Positions 1 through 12,753 of a stretch of 64,000 nt of DNA are shown one piece after another. Below the pieces are notes generated by a model. That model had not been told where the DNA came from. It made no database searches and saw only the letters and a list, made by a program, of their open reading frames with translations. Position numbers and translations under genes: made by a program. The stretch's first letter is position 1. Each line of letters begins with the position of its first letter. The stretch is from Amorphochlora amoebiformis (Eukaryota; Cercozoa; Chlorarachniophyceae), in contig BAAHQB010000033.1 in assembly GCA_054601695.1 (NCBI GenBank), positions 930,001 to 994,000 on the forward strand, in the 5' to 3' direction.

Positions 1-268
1 CATAATATATATATGTGTAATATCACGTGTATGCACATTTTATCTTTTACACATGGATAGTCTTAGACCTGGCAGGGAAGATACCAAAAATGCTTCATTC
101 TATCATCAGATATTTACTCTCTCCCTCTCTTGTCCCCTCTCCCCTCTCCCCCTCTCTGTTTTCTTTCTCTCCCTCTCTATGTTACATAAATACATCTATA
201 CTTTAATTTTATAAACGCGTGGTATTATTTATTCATTTTAGATATGTAGATGTCTTGTTGAGGATGAC

Positions 269-425
269 CTGGACATGTACGAGCGGTTTTGACATCGCAC
301 TTGAGCTCTTTCATGATCGAGTCCTATCTCCTCTCGCAGCCGTCGCATGGCGCCCTGAGTGATATATTGAATACATTTATTATCATTGTATATGCTTTTA
401 TGTATGTGTATGTATTTGTTGTGGT

Positions 426-470
<45 letters not shown>

Positions 471-556
471 ATATATATATGTATGTTGTACATATAAATT
501 TACATATATATTATACATATATATATATATATATATATATAATGTATATATTTACG

Positions 557-588
<32 letters not shown>

Positions 589-1499
589 TGACACTAAACA
601 CATATCACTGTACACAATGACATGTTTGTTTATATTTAGACATTATAAATGATACATTATGCATGCACACATGTTATGTGTGCGAAATAGGTGTGCGTAT
701 TATGTGTGCGTATTATGTGTGCGTATTATTTGCGTACATATGTATATTTGTACACCAAATTCATATTTATACTTAAATATAATCTATTGATTATATTCAT
801 TTACATCTATTAAAAATAAAAGCGTATTTACACATATTATATATATCTCATACAAATAAAACATATTAATTACATCTTGAAGCGTCTCTCCAGTTTTAAT
901 ATTGCCCCATGGCACGGTGTACTCAAAATCGTCGAGATTGGGCGGCGTTCGAAGCAAGAGATACCTATCCAGTGGCCAATGAAATCAGAAAATCAGAAAA
1001 ATGAGAATCAAACAAAGTATCAGAATACATACGCGTTGTAAATACACATATCTACACACACACACTTATATATATATATATATATATATATATGTTTCTC
1101 TGCAGGTATACATGTTTAAATATATATCTACTTACACTATATATTTATATATATATATATATATATAAATGTCTATATATGTGTATATATCAGATATAGT
1201 TATATATATAGATATATATTTTAAAATATGTATTCCCTTTATGCATATATGTTCTATATGTGATATTTACGTGTATAGTCTCCCTTTCCTCTGTCTTTCC
1301 CTAACCCTCTCTTTCCCTCTCTTTTGTCTCTTCACTCAAAATCACTTTCTATCCCCTTTGGTTGACGAGTTATCGGCGCGCAGTATCGCCATGCTAGCCG
1401 AGGACCAAAAGCTTGCGTTTCTTCCGTATACTATGCAATGGATAATAACAGTTAATGTGCACGAAGTGTATACACAGGTATATTATGTATTTATATCCT

Positions 1500-1551
<52 letters not shown>

Positions 1552-1767
1552 TTATAAATATTTTAATATATATATATATATATATAATATATATATATAG
1601 ATATACACATATATTATATGCATACATGTGTATATATGTATATTTATATGTATATATATGTATGTATGTAGTTACATATTGCTGAATGTGGCACCAAAAA
1701 CATCCCATGTTATGTTGTATATTCATAGTCATATAAATGAAATTCGTGCAACTTTGTACATGTGTAC

Positions 1768-1802
<35 letters not shown>

Positions 1803-2539
1803 TTATATATATATATATATATTATATATAATATTACATATATATATACATATATATATATATATATTTAATAATGGTTTATATACACGCATATATATAC
1901 ATATCTATATATATATATTTTATATAATATATTTACATAGATTTTATGATATGTTTAACGTAATTTATTACACATATACTTTATATACATACATATATAC
2001 ATACATATATATATATATATATATGTAATATATGTTTCACCATTACAATTGAGATTACGAAATAATCTCACCTTGTGCAGTCTCATCGAGCAGATTGACA
2101 GAGTTCCAGTGGTTTCCCCTCACATGCAACAACCCAATCGCACGCGACGTACTGTTCTCAGGATTCAAGAAGTCCGGCGGACCGCTGTTTTAAATTATAA
2201 AAATTAAATTTTGGGCGGAAAAAGAGAAGAGAAGGTAGGGAAACAACCTCAGATCTTGCATCCAGACCCAAACAGGCCGCTTGTAAACGTACGAGGCAGC
2301 CAGAGCTTCCACCGATGTTCCCCAAGCGGTGGGTTGCCTGAGTGTGGGTCAAATGAATTTGAATATACATTTATTCCAGGGATCATCCCCCCTTCTCTTC
2401 CCTTTCCCTCTATCTTTTGAGCTCCGTCTCAACTTCTACTCTCTCTTCTCTTCTGTTATCTACCTCTCCTTATTTTTTCCCCATCTTTTTTCTCTCTATC
2501 CCACCTATCTTCTCTTACTGTCTCCGTGCATGAATATAG

Positions 2540-2573
<34 letters not shown>

Positions 2574-2724
2574 TTATATACATATATATATATATACACA
2601 TTTCCCTCTATCTAAAGTGGGTATGGTGGGGTTGGGTTTAAAGGTTATTATGTAAATATATATATATATATATTATATATATATATATATATGTATATAT
2701 GCATACATATATAATATATGTAGG

Positions 2725-2781
<57 letters not shown>

Positions 2782-4783
2782 CAGGTATATGTGCGCATAT
2801 CACATGCAAAGTATGAAAATGGTCTTGAAAGTTCATGATCTGGAATACCTCATACTCCGAAGATAGTTTCGAACAATTGCAGGAGCCGAGTCGTTAAAGA
2901 ATACCCGCTGGAAATCATGATAAGCAGTGATGAAACCCTCTTGATTGGGCTTGATCGTACAGGAAAGGTGAACATGCGGACAACTTATGTAGCATGCGCA
3001 GATACTTAGGTAAACATAGATTATAAATGTATGTTTTATATCCATATACATATATATGTTTGTGAAAACATATAGATGTATATTATTTGTAAATTATATA
3101 CATATTTATATATGTATATATATGTATATATATACATGTATACATATTTGTACATATATATTTTGTTAGCGCAGTGGTATGGTAGATGGTAGTCCAGAGT
3201 TCGATTCAAGTCCGTTTGGATTATGGCAAATGATAATGACTAAATTCTCAAGAAAATTCTCGCTTAGAAGGCCTTCCCTACCTAAGGTCTTCCATTGGAA
3301 GGTCTTCCCCTCGGATGACTATTGCTAATTCGCATGCGTAGATTACGAATATGACGGTAGTCTAGCGATCCGACGCGTAGTTAACTAGCTATAGGTTCCG
3401 TGCTAGCTCTATGCTGTAACACTCCCCCTCAACGCGTAGCTCCTGCAAGTCGTTGGCTTGGCTGCGCTTTTGAGTAAGTAGTCTCATGCTCTTCCGCTGT
3501 ATCGCCGCTCACCAATTGTAGTCGTCGTCGCTGTCGACTAGGCCGGCTGCATTGGAATCTTCATGCTCCCCCTTTTTGGTAGCCCCGGGCTTACCATGAA
3601 GTTCCCAGCAGGTCCTCTTGGTGTGCCCTTTCTTGCCGCAATGATGGCATTGCCTCACCTTGTCACGAAGCGAAGCTGTGATATCGCTCCATGTGTAATC
3701 ACTCTTATGATCTTCTTTGCGTCGAAGATAGGCAGCGATCCTGCTTACGGTCTCCTGGAAGCTGATATCTTCCTTGTTCTCAAGCACCGCCATGATGGAG
3801 TCGTACTCTTGGACGTCTAGCCCGGCTAGTAGGGAGCTCACCTTACGTTTCTCAAGGAACTTGTCTCCATGTGCCTGTAGCTTGCAGATCAAGAGCTCGA
3901 TCTCGCTGGCGTACTTGAGGAAATCATTGTTGCAATCTTTAATCTGAAGATTTGCGAGCTTGCGGGACAAGTGGAGGTACTGATGCATTGTTGGTCCTTC
4001 GAACTTATCTCTAATCTTGGCCCAGAGGTAGGCTGGATCGTCCTTTCCATGTTGTAGGTAGCTGTACTTCTTTCCGAGGGTAAGTGCCAGTACTGCATGG
4101 GCTTGATCTCTCGCCTTCGCCTCGCTGGGGTCGAGTGACGAGTAGTAAGCTTTCCAGATATACTCTGGCGTAGATAGCACTTTACTACTGGAGTAGCCTT
4201 CGCAAGTCTCTGAGGAGAAGATGTTGAGATGCTCAAAGGTTTGGTAGGGTGCAGCATCGATTTGGTGCTTCTTCTCCTGGGCCTTGGACTTCTTCTTGCT
4301 CTTCTTCCGGGACTTCATCACGGGCTTGGATGGTGTCTCTGGTTCGGAGTCTGGCTCGAGTGAAGGCATCTTAGGGGCGACGGGGACTTCGAAAGCCTGA
4401 GCGAACCCGACAGCACGGAACATGTTCTTCACTCGTAGGCGGTAGTCCTCATAGTCACTCTTGCTAAGATTGATCTTCGTGGAGAGGGCCAGTAGGTCCT
4501 TAATGCTGAGGCTCATAACCTGTTAGCGCAGTGGTATGGTAGATGGTAGTCCAGAGTTCGATTCAAGTCCGTTTGGATTATGGCAAATGATAATGACTAA
4601 ATTCTCAAGAAAATTCTCGCTTAGAAGGCCTTCCCTACCTAAGGTCTTCCATTGGAAGGTCTTCCCCTCGGATGACTATTGCTAATTCGCATGCGTAGAT
4701 TACGAATATGACGGTAGTCTAGCGATCCGACGCGTAGTTAACTAGCTATAGGTTCCGTGCTAGCTCTATGCTGTAACAATATT

Positions 4784-4818
<35 letters not shown>

Positions 4819-4846
4819 GTGTATATATGAATGATATAGATATATA

Positions 4847-4891
<45 letters not shown>

Positions 4892-4918
4892 TATGATGTA
4901 TGTATATATACATGTGCA

Positions 4919-4957
<39 letters not shown>

Positions 4958-5193
4958 GTGTGTATACTTTTTTTCTACATATATTTGTACAGATCCAAGA
5001 GAGTATCATAAAACATATAATATATATGTATATATATATATATATATGTAAAATGTAATATCTGTAAATATACATATTTATTTATGTATATATAAATATA
5101 TATATATATATATCTATATATATATACATATGTATATACATATATATATATATATATATATTATGTAAATACACACACATATATATATATATG

Positions 5194-5238
<45 letters not shown>

Positions 5239-5417
5239 ATATATATATGTGTATATATGTATATATAGATATGTATATATATATATATGTAAGTATATGT
5301 ATATATATATTATATATATGTATGGATATAATGTACATATATGATATCTATTATATACGTGCATACACATGAATATAAATAAGTAGATGTATAGTTAAAT
5401 TTAAACATATATATATG

Positions 5418-5455
<38 letters not shown>

Positions 5456-6770
5456 TTATCTACATAATATATATATGTGTGTATATATAATATATGAATA
5501 TATATACGTTTACTAGTATATACCGCATGTTTGTGCATCTCCTGGCGCTGTGGACGTGTGAGACGACGCCTCGGGAGCGGGTATCCAGGCGGCCGATCGT
5601 GTGGTAGGCGCGAAGGGCCCTCGGTCCTGAATATCGACTCTAAAAAGTCGACTAGTTCTTGTCGAACCTGATACAAGCCCCCAATTCACAACAAAATAGG
5701 ATCGGTATTCAAGATTTAGAGAGAGAGAAAAAATATATCGTCTAGATATCTAAGGGATAAAATATCGCACCTCGTAGTGTTTTTCCTCGTCCCTCTTCAC
5801 TTGCCTCGCAAGGCTGCGGAATAGACATGCCTAGATCATGTATAAAGTTAGACAGATGGATGTGGAGAAAGAGAACGAACGATGATTAGTGAAGCGATTG
5901 TGAGAGAAAGAAAGATTGAGAAGCAGGCAGTAACCCCATCCCCGCACTCCTCGAACGCAACTACTGGCTGCCTTTTCCACATCAGTTCCTCTTCAGCCAG
6001 CTGGAATCCAGTGATCATACATATACATCAGCTGTGACTTGTTCGAAAGGGGTCTAGAGGTCGCCCTAGGGATATTCAAATGTAGATATATACGTAAATA
6101 CGATCGCACCATTTTTGTATCCGCGCCCTCGAGATCGTTGATATCTCCACGTGAAGCAGCTTTTTGCCCAGAACCCCCTCCACATGCGGCCTCCCCACGG
6201 CTCCCGAGCCCTCTCCCTGCAACTACCCACGCAGAAACCTTGGCTTTTTGCACTAGTACGGATAAGAATGGTGAGTGAGCCTTGTGTGGTGAGATAAGTC
6301 ATTAAGTGTGATTGTTTGATAGCTACCAGAGCCGCCGGGCCCTAGAACGGGGACATCCGGAGTCGTGGAATTGACGTCTTCGTAATCCCTGTAGTATGCA
6401 TCATCCTCATCCGGTAGGGAATTATCCGGACGCTCGGTTGAGGGCCCTATGGCTGTCCCGCCCCCGATAACATCGTCGCCTCCGGTGAGTGATGTGCGCT
6501 TCGATAGGAGGGCTCGGGTCTGCAACACGATACCGTAAGCGGTGGCTGGACAATTTCGTACGTTGGGCCATACCTGCATGAGGTTCCGCCTAGAATCGCT
6601 GCGACTTATCCCCGGTATCCTGGTGAGAAACAGAAATCAGACGCGCATCTTGGCCATGTATCAATATCTCAACGTACAGTGAAGTCCTCAGTCGACCCCC
6701 TTTCGCTCCCCTCAAACCTACAGACGCTGTAGGGGATTATTTCGGGAAGGTTAGGGGATTTGATATCCAT
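269..6770 (-). CDS. OTU-domain cysteine protease-like gene, multi-exon, partial
   Basis: Proposed exons, 5' to 3' on the minus strand: 6770-6718, 6619-6327, 6252-6110, 5667-5524, 2949-2849, 2337-2248, 964-874 and 354-269; all junctions are GT..AG and the phases agree. The joined third and second last-but-one exons read [33 protein letters not shown], quoted here in parts: a Tyr-Leu-x-x-Met helix, then W-G-x-x-V-E-A-L-A-A and a K-R-P-V-W strand. This is the W-G-x-x-x-E-[L/A]-x-A-[L/A] signature of OTU deubiquitinases, which cleave ubiquitin chains in the cytosol or nucleus. Exon 2 is acidic and disordered. The catalytic D-G-x-x-C block and the C-terminal His strand were not found; the Cys exon may lie in the 2.6 kb intron that also holds an LTR element, or be absent. 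The start ATG at 6770 is a choice; the 3' end is not seen. OTU fold likely, activity unproven. Confidence 0.6.
3164..3421 (-). repeat. 3' LTR of the gag-only element
   Basis: 258 bp, bounded by TGTTA and TAACA so that it shows TG..CA ends on either strand. Identical to the copy at 4521-4778. On the plus strand its first 50 bases resemble a tRNA 5' half and T-arm (see findings). Confidence 0.95.
3422..3430 (-). other. Polypurine tract of the gag-only element
   Basis: On the minus strand this reads GAGGGGGAG and ends exactly at the first base of the 3' LTR, the expected position of the plus-strand primer of reverse transcription. Confidence 0.85.
3509..4516 (-). CDS. Gag polyprotein of a Copia-type retrotransposon (335 aa)
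   Basis: A single uninterrupted 335-residue ORF, the only long ORF in the window not made of simple repeat. The N-terminal third carries a Lys-rich stretch (residues about 65-85) after an acidic/Ser-Pro segment. The middle (about 95-260) has the helical Trp/Leu pattern of UBN2/retrotran_gag capsid domains, with L-L-A-G-L near 230. Near the C-terminus is a CCHC zinc knuckle, C290-x2-C293-x4-H298-x4-C303, typical of Gag RNA-binding nucleocapsid, followed by an acidic tail. The ATG lies 4 bases downstream of the 5' LTR, inside the primer-binding site, so the leader is almost nil. Gag would package the element RNA; no pol follows it. Codon use and base composition are much more GC-balanced than the surrounding DNA. 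Confidence 0.93.
   Translation of the reverse strand: MSLSIKDLLALSTKINLSKSDYEDYRLRVKNMFRAVGFAQAFEVPVAPKMPSLEPDSEPETPSKPVMKSRKKSKKKSKAQEKKHQIDAAPYQTFEHLNIFSSETCEGYSSSKVLSTPEYIWKAYYSSLDPSEAKARDQAHAVLALTLGKKYSYLQHGKDDPAYLWAKIRDKFEGPTMHQYLHLSRKLANLQIKDCNNDFLKYASEIELLICKLQAHGDKFLEKRKVSSLLAGLDVQEYDSIMAVLENKEDISFQETVSRIAAYLRRKEDHKSDYTWSDITASLRDKVRQCHHCGKKGHTKRTCWELHGKPGATKKGEHEDSNAAGLVDSDDDYNW
4505..4520 (-). other. Primer-binding site, half-tRNA(iMet) type
   Basis: Read on the minus strand, the bases directly after the 5' LTR are GGTTATGAGCCTCAGC. This is complementary to an initiator-Met anticodon arm (GGCTCATAACC), the arrangement known from Drosophila copia and relatives, which prime from a cleaved 5' half of tRNA-iMet rather than from the tRNA 3' end. 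The gag start codon is contained in it. Confidence 0.75.
4521..4778 (-). repeat. 5' LTR of the gag-only element
   Basis: 258 bp, identical to 3164-3421. In element orientation it begins TGTTACAGC and ends GCGCTAACA. Confidence 0.95.
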
Positions 6771-7245
6771 GCTTCGGACAAAATTTATACTTTGCCCTCT
6801 TTTGCACCCGCGGATTTTGGGTGGGGAAACGGAGGATCTAAACCACCCTACCCCAAAACTCGACCTTGTGAGCAATTGTTCAGCATAATTGCGATCCAAA
6901 CCCACGCTGCGATCGCGAAGAACGCCCCACGCCTTGCCATGGGGCCCGCCTGCCAGACGCCCGGGCGCCCGAGCTTCCGCATCGGGCTGAGGTTGTGTAT
7001 CGGGGTCTTGGCTATGGAGCGATCTCGGAGAGAACCAACGTTGGGGAATCCTGGGGAATCCCGGGATTGACTACATCTTGATAACAGCTAAAAGATATAT
7101 TGCATATGCTGTGTTTATTATGCATATATCCTTAAGTCATATAACCAACAACATGCTCCATATCGACCTTCGATCCACGACGTCCTGACGACCTCTTTGG
7201 CGGGTGAAAGGACCTGCGGCGCTGGCCTCGTGGAGAGCAGGAAAT
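6771..7245. promoter_or_regulatory. Shared 5' spacer of the OTU-like and K+ channel genes
   Basis: 475 bp between two divergent start codons and free of TA microsatellite. It is the likely bidirectional promoter. It contains a GC-rich patch (about 6920-7000) and, at 7037-7068, repeated GGGGAATCC / GGGAATCCC palindromic units, which also occur in the next divergent spacer-proximal exon (26019-26058). No TATA box could be singled out in this sequence. Confidence 0.5.
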
Positions 7246-8870
7246 ATGAATTATTCTCCCTCCACATCCAAGTATGACAGGTTCTCAAATGGGCTCCTTC
7301 TGGAAGACGAAAAATTTATGAACGGAAGCGCCCGAAACATCGACGACCCGTCCCGAATGGAATCGCTCCATCCAGTCGATGTGAATGTCCCCGATGCCCG
7401 CTTTCTCAACCATTTATAAGCGATGTTTCCACCCTCTATATAGGAGCGACCTTTCTTAACGAACAATGAGCGCGACTTAAACTTGAGATCAAATTCCCCA
7501 AGGTAGGCTGATGTAGTGTGAATGTGATTGCATTGACACGTTTTTGCACCAGAGAGTGGCATCACTCTGACTTCTCTGCCCTCTGGCACACCGGCGGAAT
7601 GCTGGTCTTATGTCTTCTTGAGGTATCGGGCCTGTTATTCATAGTGCCATGTGCACACCGCCAACGACTGAACTTGCCTTGTTAACAGGTGCTGATGGTC
7701 ATCATAACATTTCTGATCGCCCCCGACTACTTCCATGAGCTCCCAGATGATTTTAAACCTCTGTCTGAAGTCGTAGGGTGAGAATTAAACTTGAGATTTC
7801 ACATGTTGTACATCCGATTTTACCTCATCTTCAGGATGGCAGCTGCTGTCCAGTGCGTTGCCTGCCCTTTGGTCGTTTTCGCTACGTTGCGCCTCGCCTC
7901 CGACTTCAGATACACTTATTCGCACCCTGGGTATGCTAGTACTTATTCTTACACCTTTATCTGTTGTGGCTGAGGGACTGTGTGCAGGACTGTATTCAAG
8001 GTGTTCATTGCTACGATAGCGGCATTTGCGGGGATTTACTTCTTCTTTTGCGCCATCGATCGGCAGGCACTTGTATACGGAGGTCAGGCTGACAAACTCA
8101 CTACAAAGCAGATGCATGCCATTATTATTAATATCGTTTATAAACGATTCCTGCAATGATGAGACCAATTTTCCGTTTCGGTGATTGTTATATCTCAGCT
8201 CACCACCATAAGAAGCCTACCTCGTTCGAGATAGGTATGCGCTGCCTCTACTTTTCCATGGCTACAATGACAGGGTATATGTAGACATAATTTCTAATGT
8301 ATCGTTACATGTCTTTGTATCGAGCACGTTTTCATGTTGCTGAGCGCTTCTACACAGGACAGGCTACGGAGATATTATGCCGAACTACTGGGGGATCTTC
8401 GCAATCTCTCTCATCCAGATGCTTACATCGACCACGTAATATTCATCTCAAAATCCTTACCGTATCCCAGCTTGCCTACATCCCGATAAAACCTAGATTT
8501 CTAAAGGGATCCCACGATTAGATACGCTCTGGGGTTCTTCGTAATTTCTATGCACCAATTCCGCGAGAAGATCGAGTACGTTGCCGAATCGCGACGTGGG
8601 CGTAGGTACCGAAGTCGGAGCCTGCTCTACAGGACGTTCAAATGGCTGCGGACATACGTGCCCGGGCTGGAATGTGTACGAAAGTTCACCGTCCGATATC
8701 TGCTGATTGTTAGGTGGTGCATCTTTGCATATGATGATAAACATGTAGACATATGTATATTATCAGGTATACTAATATATATACATCTATGCACATATAT
8801 ATATACATATTATGTATGTAATATATATATATATATGTGTGTGTGTATATATATATATATACATAAAATA

Positions 8871-8914
<44 letters not shown>

Positions 8915-9143
8915 ATATATATAATGTTTAATGTAGATCGACACATGCAAATAGTGTAAATATATATATATATAACGCAATTTTTCAGTATTCTAGTAGA
9001 GCTGACAGCTACTTTGATCTTCCTCGGGTCTTCGAAGAACCCATTTGGCCACCCAGAAGAAAATAAAGTGGCCATCTCAGTGGTCGGCGAAGAGAGAACG
9101 AAACCACTTTTTGAAATAGAATTAATAGATACAATATGTATAT

Positions 9144-9215
<72 letters not shown>

Positions 9216-9309
9216 TGTGTGTATTTATATTATAGAATGTATCCACATATATAATATATGTAAACAATATATATATATATATATACATTTATTATTACAC
9301 ATACATATA

Positions 9310-9352
<43 letters not shown>

Positions 9353-10024
9353 TACTATGTCTTCATGTGAATAGTTTGAATAGTTTTACATAAATAGTTA
9401 CACATATAGTTGTATATGTATATATATATATATATATTTGTAAACATAAAATATTTACATAAATATACCAAAAATTTATACATGTTTAGACTTCTTTGTG
9501 TTTATACGCATGCAAAGTATATTTTTTACGTGTACTTTCGACGTTATTGTCATCCCTGTGTTCTACGAATGTTTTTCCTGGTAGGCTATCATAATTCGAT
9601 TTTTGGAACTCGTTATGATTCTTCTCGTATCCCTTCGCCTCGTCCAGAAATATCGCACTCAGGAGGTGTTTCACATAACTTGTATGCACACATACATGTG
9701 TATATACACAGTTAACGTATATATTATATATCTATATTTATATATATATATATATAATATGTATATGTATATAAATATGTATATACATATGTGTATATGT
9801 ATGTATATATATATATATATGTATATATAATGTATATATGTATAAATATAACTTCATATTCCAAACATTATGTATTTACACATTTAGATTTACATGCAAA
9901 ATATGTATACATGTATATATATATATATACACACATATACATATGTATATCAATACATATACACATCTATATCGATTAAGCTACGCATATGTTCAGATTT
10001 AGATAATACAAATATATATTTATG

Positions 10025-10058
<34 letters not shown>

Positions 10059-11485
10059 CATATAACAGACATGTGTATATAGACCTAAACGGTTAGGTAT
10101 CGGTTTCGTTTCTAGTGCAGAGCTTCCTATCCACCGCGATGCTTTTCGCGGGGATCTATCTTACCTTCATGCTTATCAACCCGTGAGAATCATATACACA
10201 TGTCCATATAATACATATATACATATATATATATATATGTGTGTGTGTATGTATAATATATATATATATATATACACACATATATAAATTTTTATGTATA
10301 TTATACATATATATATATATATATATATTGTTTCTGCAGTGGTATAGGGGACCGGTAGTCCAGGTGTTGATTTGAGGAATTGTATTATGACTAACTTTTG
10401 CTAGGAGAAATCTACAGGTGTTTGGTCATGTGACATAGTCATACTTAGCATGTTGGTCAAAAGTGACTGAAAACTTCTTCGCAGAAGACGATCTTCCTCT
10501 ATCTATTTCCAGTCGCTAGCACAAACTATCAGAAGTCAAGTAGTTACAGCTCCTTACGTTAACACTAGCCTTACATTAACAATATTTACAATTTTACGTA
10601 CATGTATACGTATAAATATTAAAGGTATAGATGTAAAGATGTTTATTCGTACATAAAATAGCCGATCGTTCTACGTAAACTTCGCGCACAAAAGACACAT
10701 CACATCTGCAACAGGTACCCTAATCACATCTAATCTCATCCTGACCCTAAAGCTAATCCTAGCCGTACCTTAACCCTAACCTAAACATAAACTTAGCCCC
10801 TTACCCAATCTTCATTGGCCCCACTGACACTAGTTAACACCATTAACACGGACCAGAACCAACCACAACAAATCAAAACCCACTCTGAATCTCTAGTCAT
10901 TCCAATATCTACCCCTAGCCTAACCCTAACCGTGACCGTAACCCTGGTCCTAACCCGAACTATCCTGATTGTTTATTCAGTTGCTTTTATAATGATTTTC
11001 ACCAGAAGATTTTGACCCTTTGTTCTGTCTTTTTCTGCTCTGTTTGGTTTTGGTTTGTGCCTTTGCTTCTTTGTATTCTGGATTCTGATTTGCTTTTTTG
11101 TCTTCTTTCTATGGTGTGTTGATAATGGAAAAAAAAACACCGGGAAAAAAATGAAAAAAAAAGTTTTGTTCTTCTACTTTAGCATCACCACACAGACAGG
11201 GACGGGATATGGGGACATTTATCCCAATCAGTGGTATTCACAGGTAGGCTTCTCGCCTTGTATCTTGTTTTCTTTGTGTAGGCGTGGGCTTCTTTAACAC
11301 TATCTATGTGTAAGTGAATGTGTGCATGCGTATGTGTGAAAATGTGTGTGTATGTCAAGGTCTTAAGTGTTTGTGTGACTATGTCTGCGTTATGTGTGCT
11401 CTTTGTATTTGTATCTTGCATTTAATTTGTGGGGAATCTTTGCGGGGTGTACACTTCTATAAATGTATTGCACAATCTACATGTA

Positions 11486-11529
<44 letters not shown>

Positions 11530-11605
11530 CACATAAAAACATATATATATATAAAATATATATATATATTTGTATTTATATATATATATATATATATATT
11601 TATAT

Positions 11606-11641
<36 letters not shown>

Positions 11642-11755
11642 ATCAGTTTGCGGTCACAATCCACCTTCTCATCTCCTTCTTCTATCAAGTAGTCATATTG
11701 GGCCTCGGGTATGTATATGTGCGTCAGCACACGCACACATACAAACACACACGCA

Positions 11756-11804
<49 letters not shown>

Positions 11805-12209
11805 TAAGTAGAGGCACACGTAACATACGTAAAATATACATTTAGATGCTTCAGTCATTATATTTCACGGATTTAATTGCTGGAGTATAGGATTACATAT
11901 TATACATATATACATACATATATTTGTATGTATATAAATATATATTTATATATATATTTATGTATTTACAAAAATATATGTATATGTACATTTTTGCTTA
12001 TGGTGTACATTTGTATGGGATGTAACATATGTGTGAATATTGTTAACATAAATATACATATGTATATATATGTATGTCATATGCTAGGTGAAGGTGTGAA
12101 TGTTACACATACATATCTATTTATGTACATTTACATACACATATACATATATGTGCATATGTATATATATAATATATATATATATATACATTATACATAT
12201 ATATCTACG

Positions 12210-12252
<43 letters not shown>

Positions 12253-12328
12253 GTGTCATATGCATAGGTGAGTGTTTGGATGTTACAAATGCATGTATAT
12301 TTATTAACATTTACATACATATACATGT

Positions 12329-12368
<40 letters not shown>

Positions 12369-12704
12369 GTGTTATGATGCGTAATATAATATATGTTTAC
12401 ATATATATATGTATATATATATATATTACATATATATATATATATATATATATATGAATAATAAAACATACAACAGAGGGATTTAAATATGCAACGGTAT
12501 ATACAGCATATACATATATATATATATATATATATTTATTACATATATATATATATATATATATATAACACACATGTAATTGTGTACATGTACGTAAATC
12601 CTCCCTCATAATTACATATATAGTACATGTATATGTATTTTCATACATACTTTCTTCAAAAGTGTACAATATTTGTCATATGCGTGCGTATACATACGTA
12701 TATT

Positions 12705-12753
<49 letters not shown>

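Larger units (their letters stand above)
3164..4778 (-). mobile_element. Gag-only (TR-GAG type) Copia-like LTR retrotransposon
   Basis: A complete 1,615-bp element on the minus strand: two 258-bp LTRs (3164-3421 and 4521-4778), a primer-binding site touching the 5' LTR, one gag ORF, and a purine tract touching the 3' LTR. The six bases ATATTT flank both sides (3158-3163 and 4779-4784), a plausible target-site duplication, although the TA-rich context weakens that point. The internal part is only 1,099 bp and holds no protease, integrase or reverse transcriptase, so it must be moved by a partner in trans. The two LTRs read the same at every base, so insertion is recent. It lies in the large intron between exons 5667-5524 and 2949-2849 of the OTU-like gene, in the same orientation. 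Confidence 0.93.

Noticed and set aside
1345-1480. Open segment on both strands (plus: [21 protein letters not shown] ending in a GTATAT donor; minus: also open)
   Set aside because: Adding it to the minus OTU-like gene breaks the phase that joins 2248 directly to 964; as a plus exon it has no partner.
3164-3250. Possible tRNA gene
   Set aside because: A- and B-box-like words exist but there is no acceptor-stem pairing or anticodon arm, and the segment is the end of a 258-bp LTR present twice.
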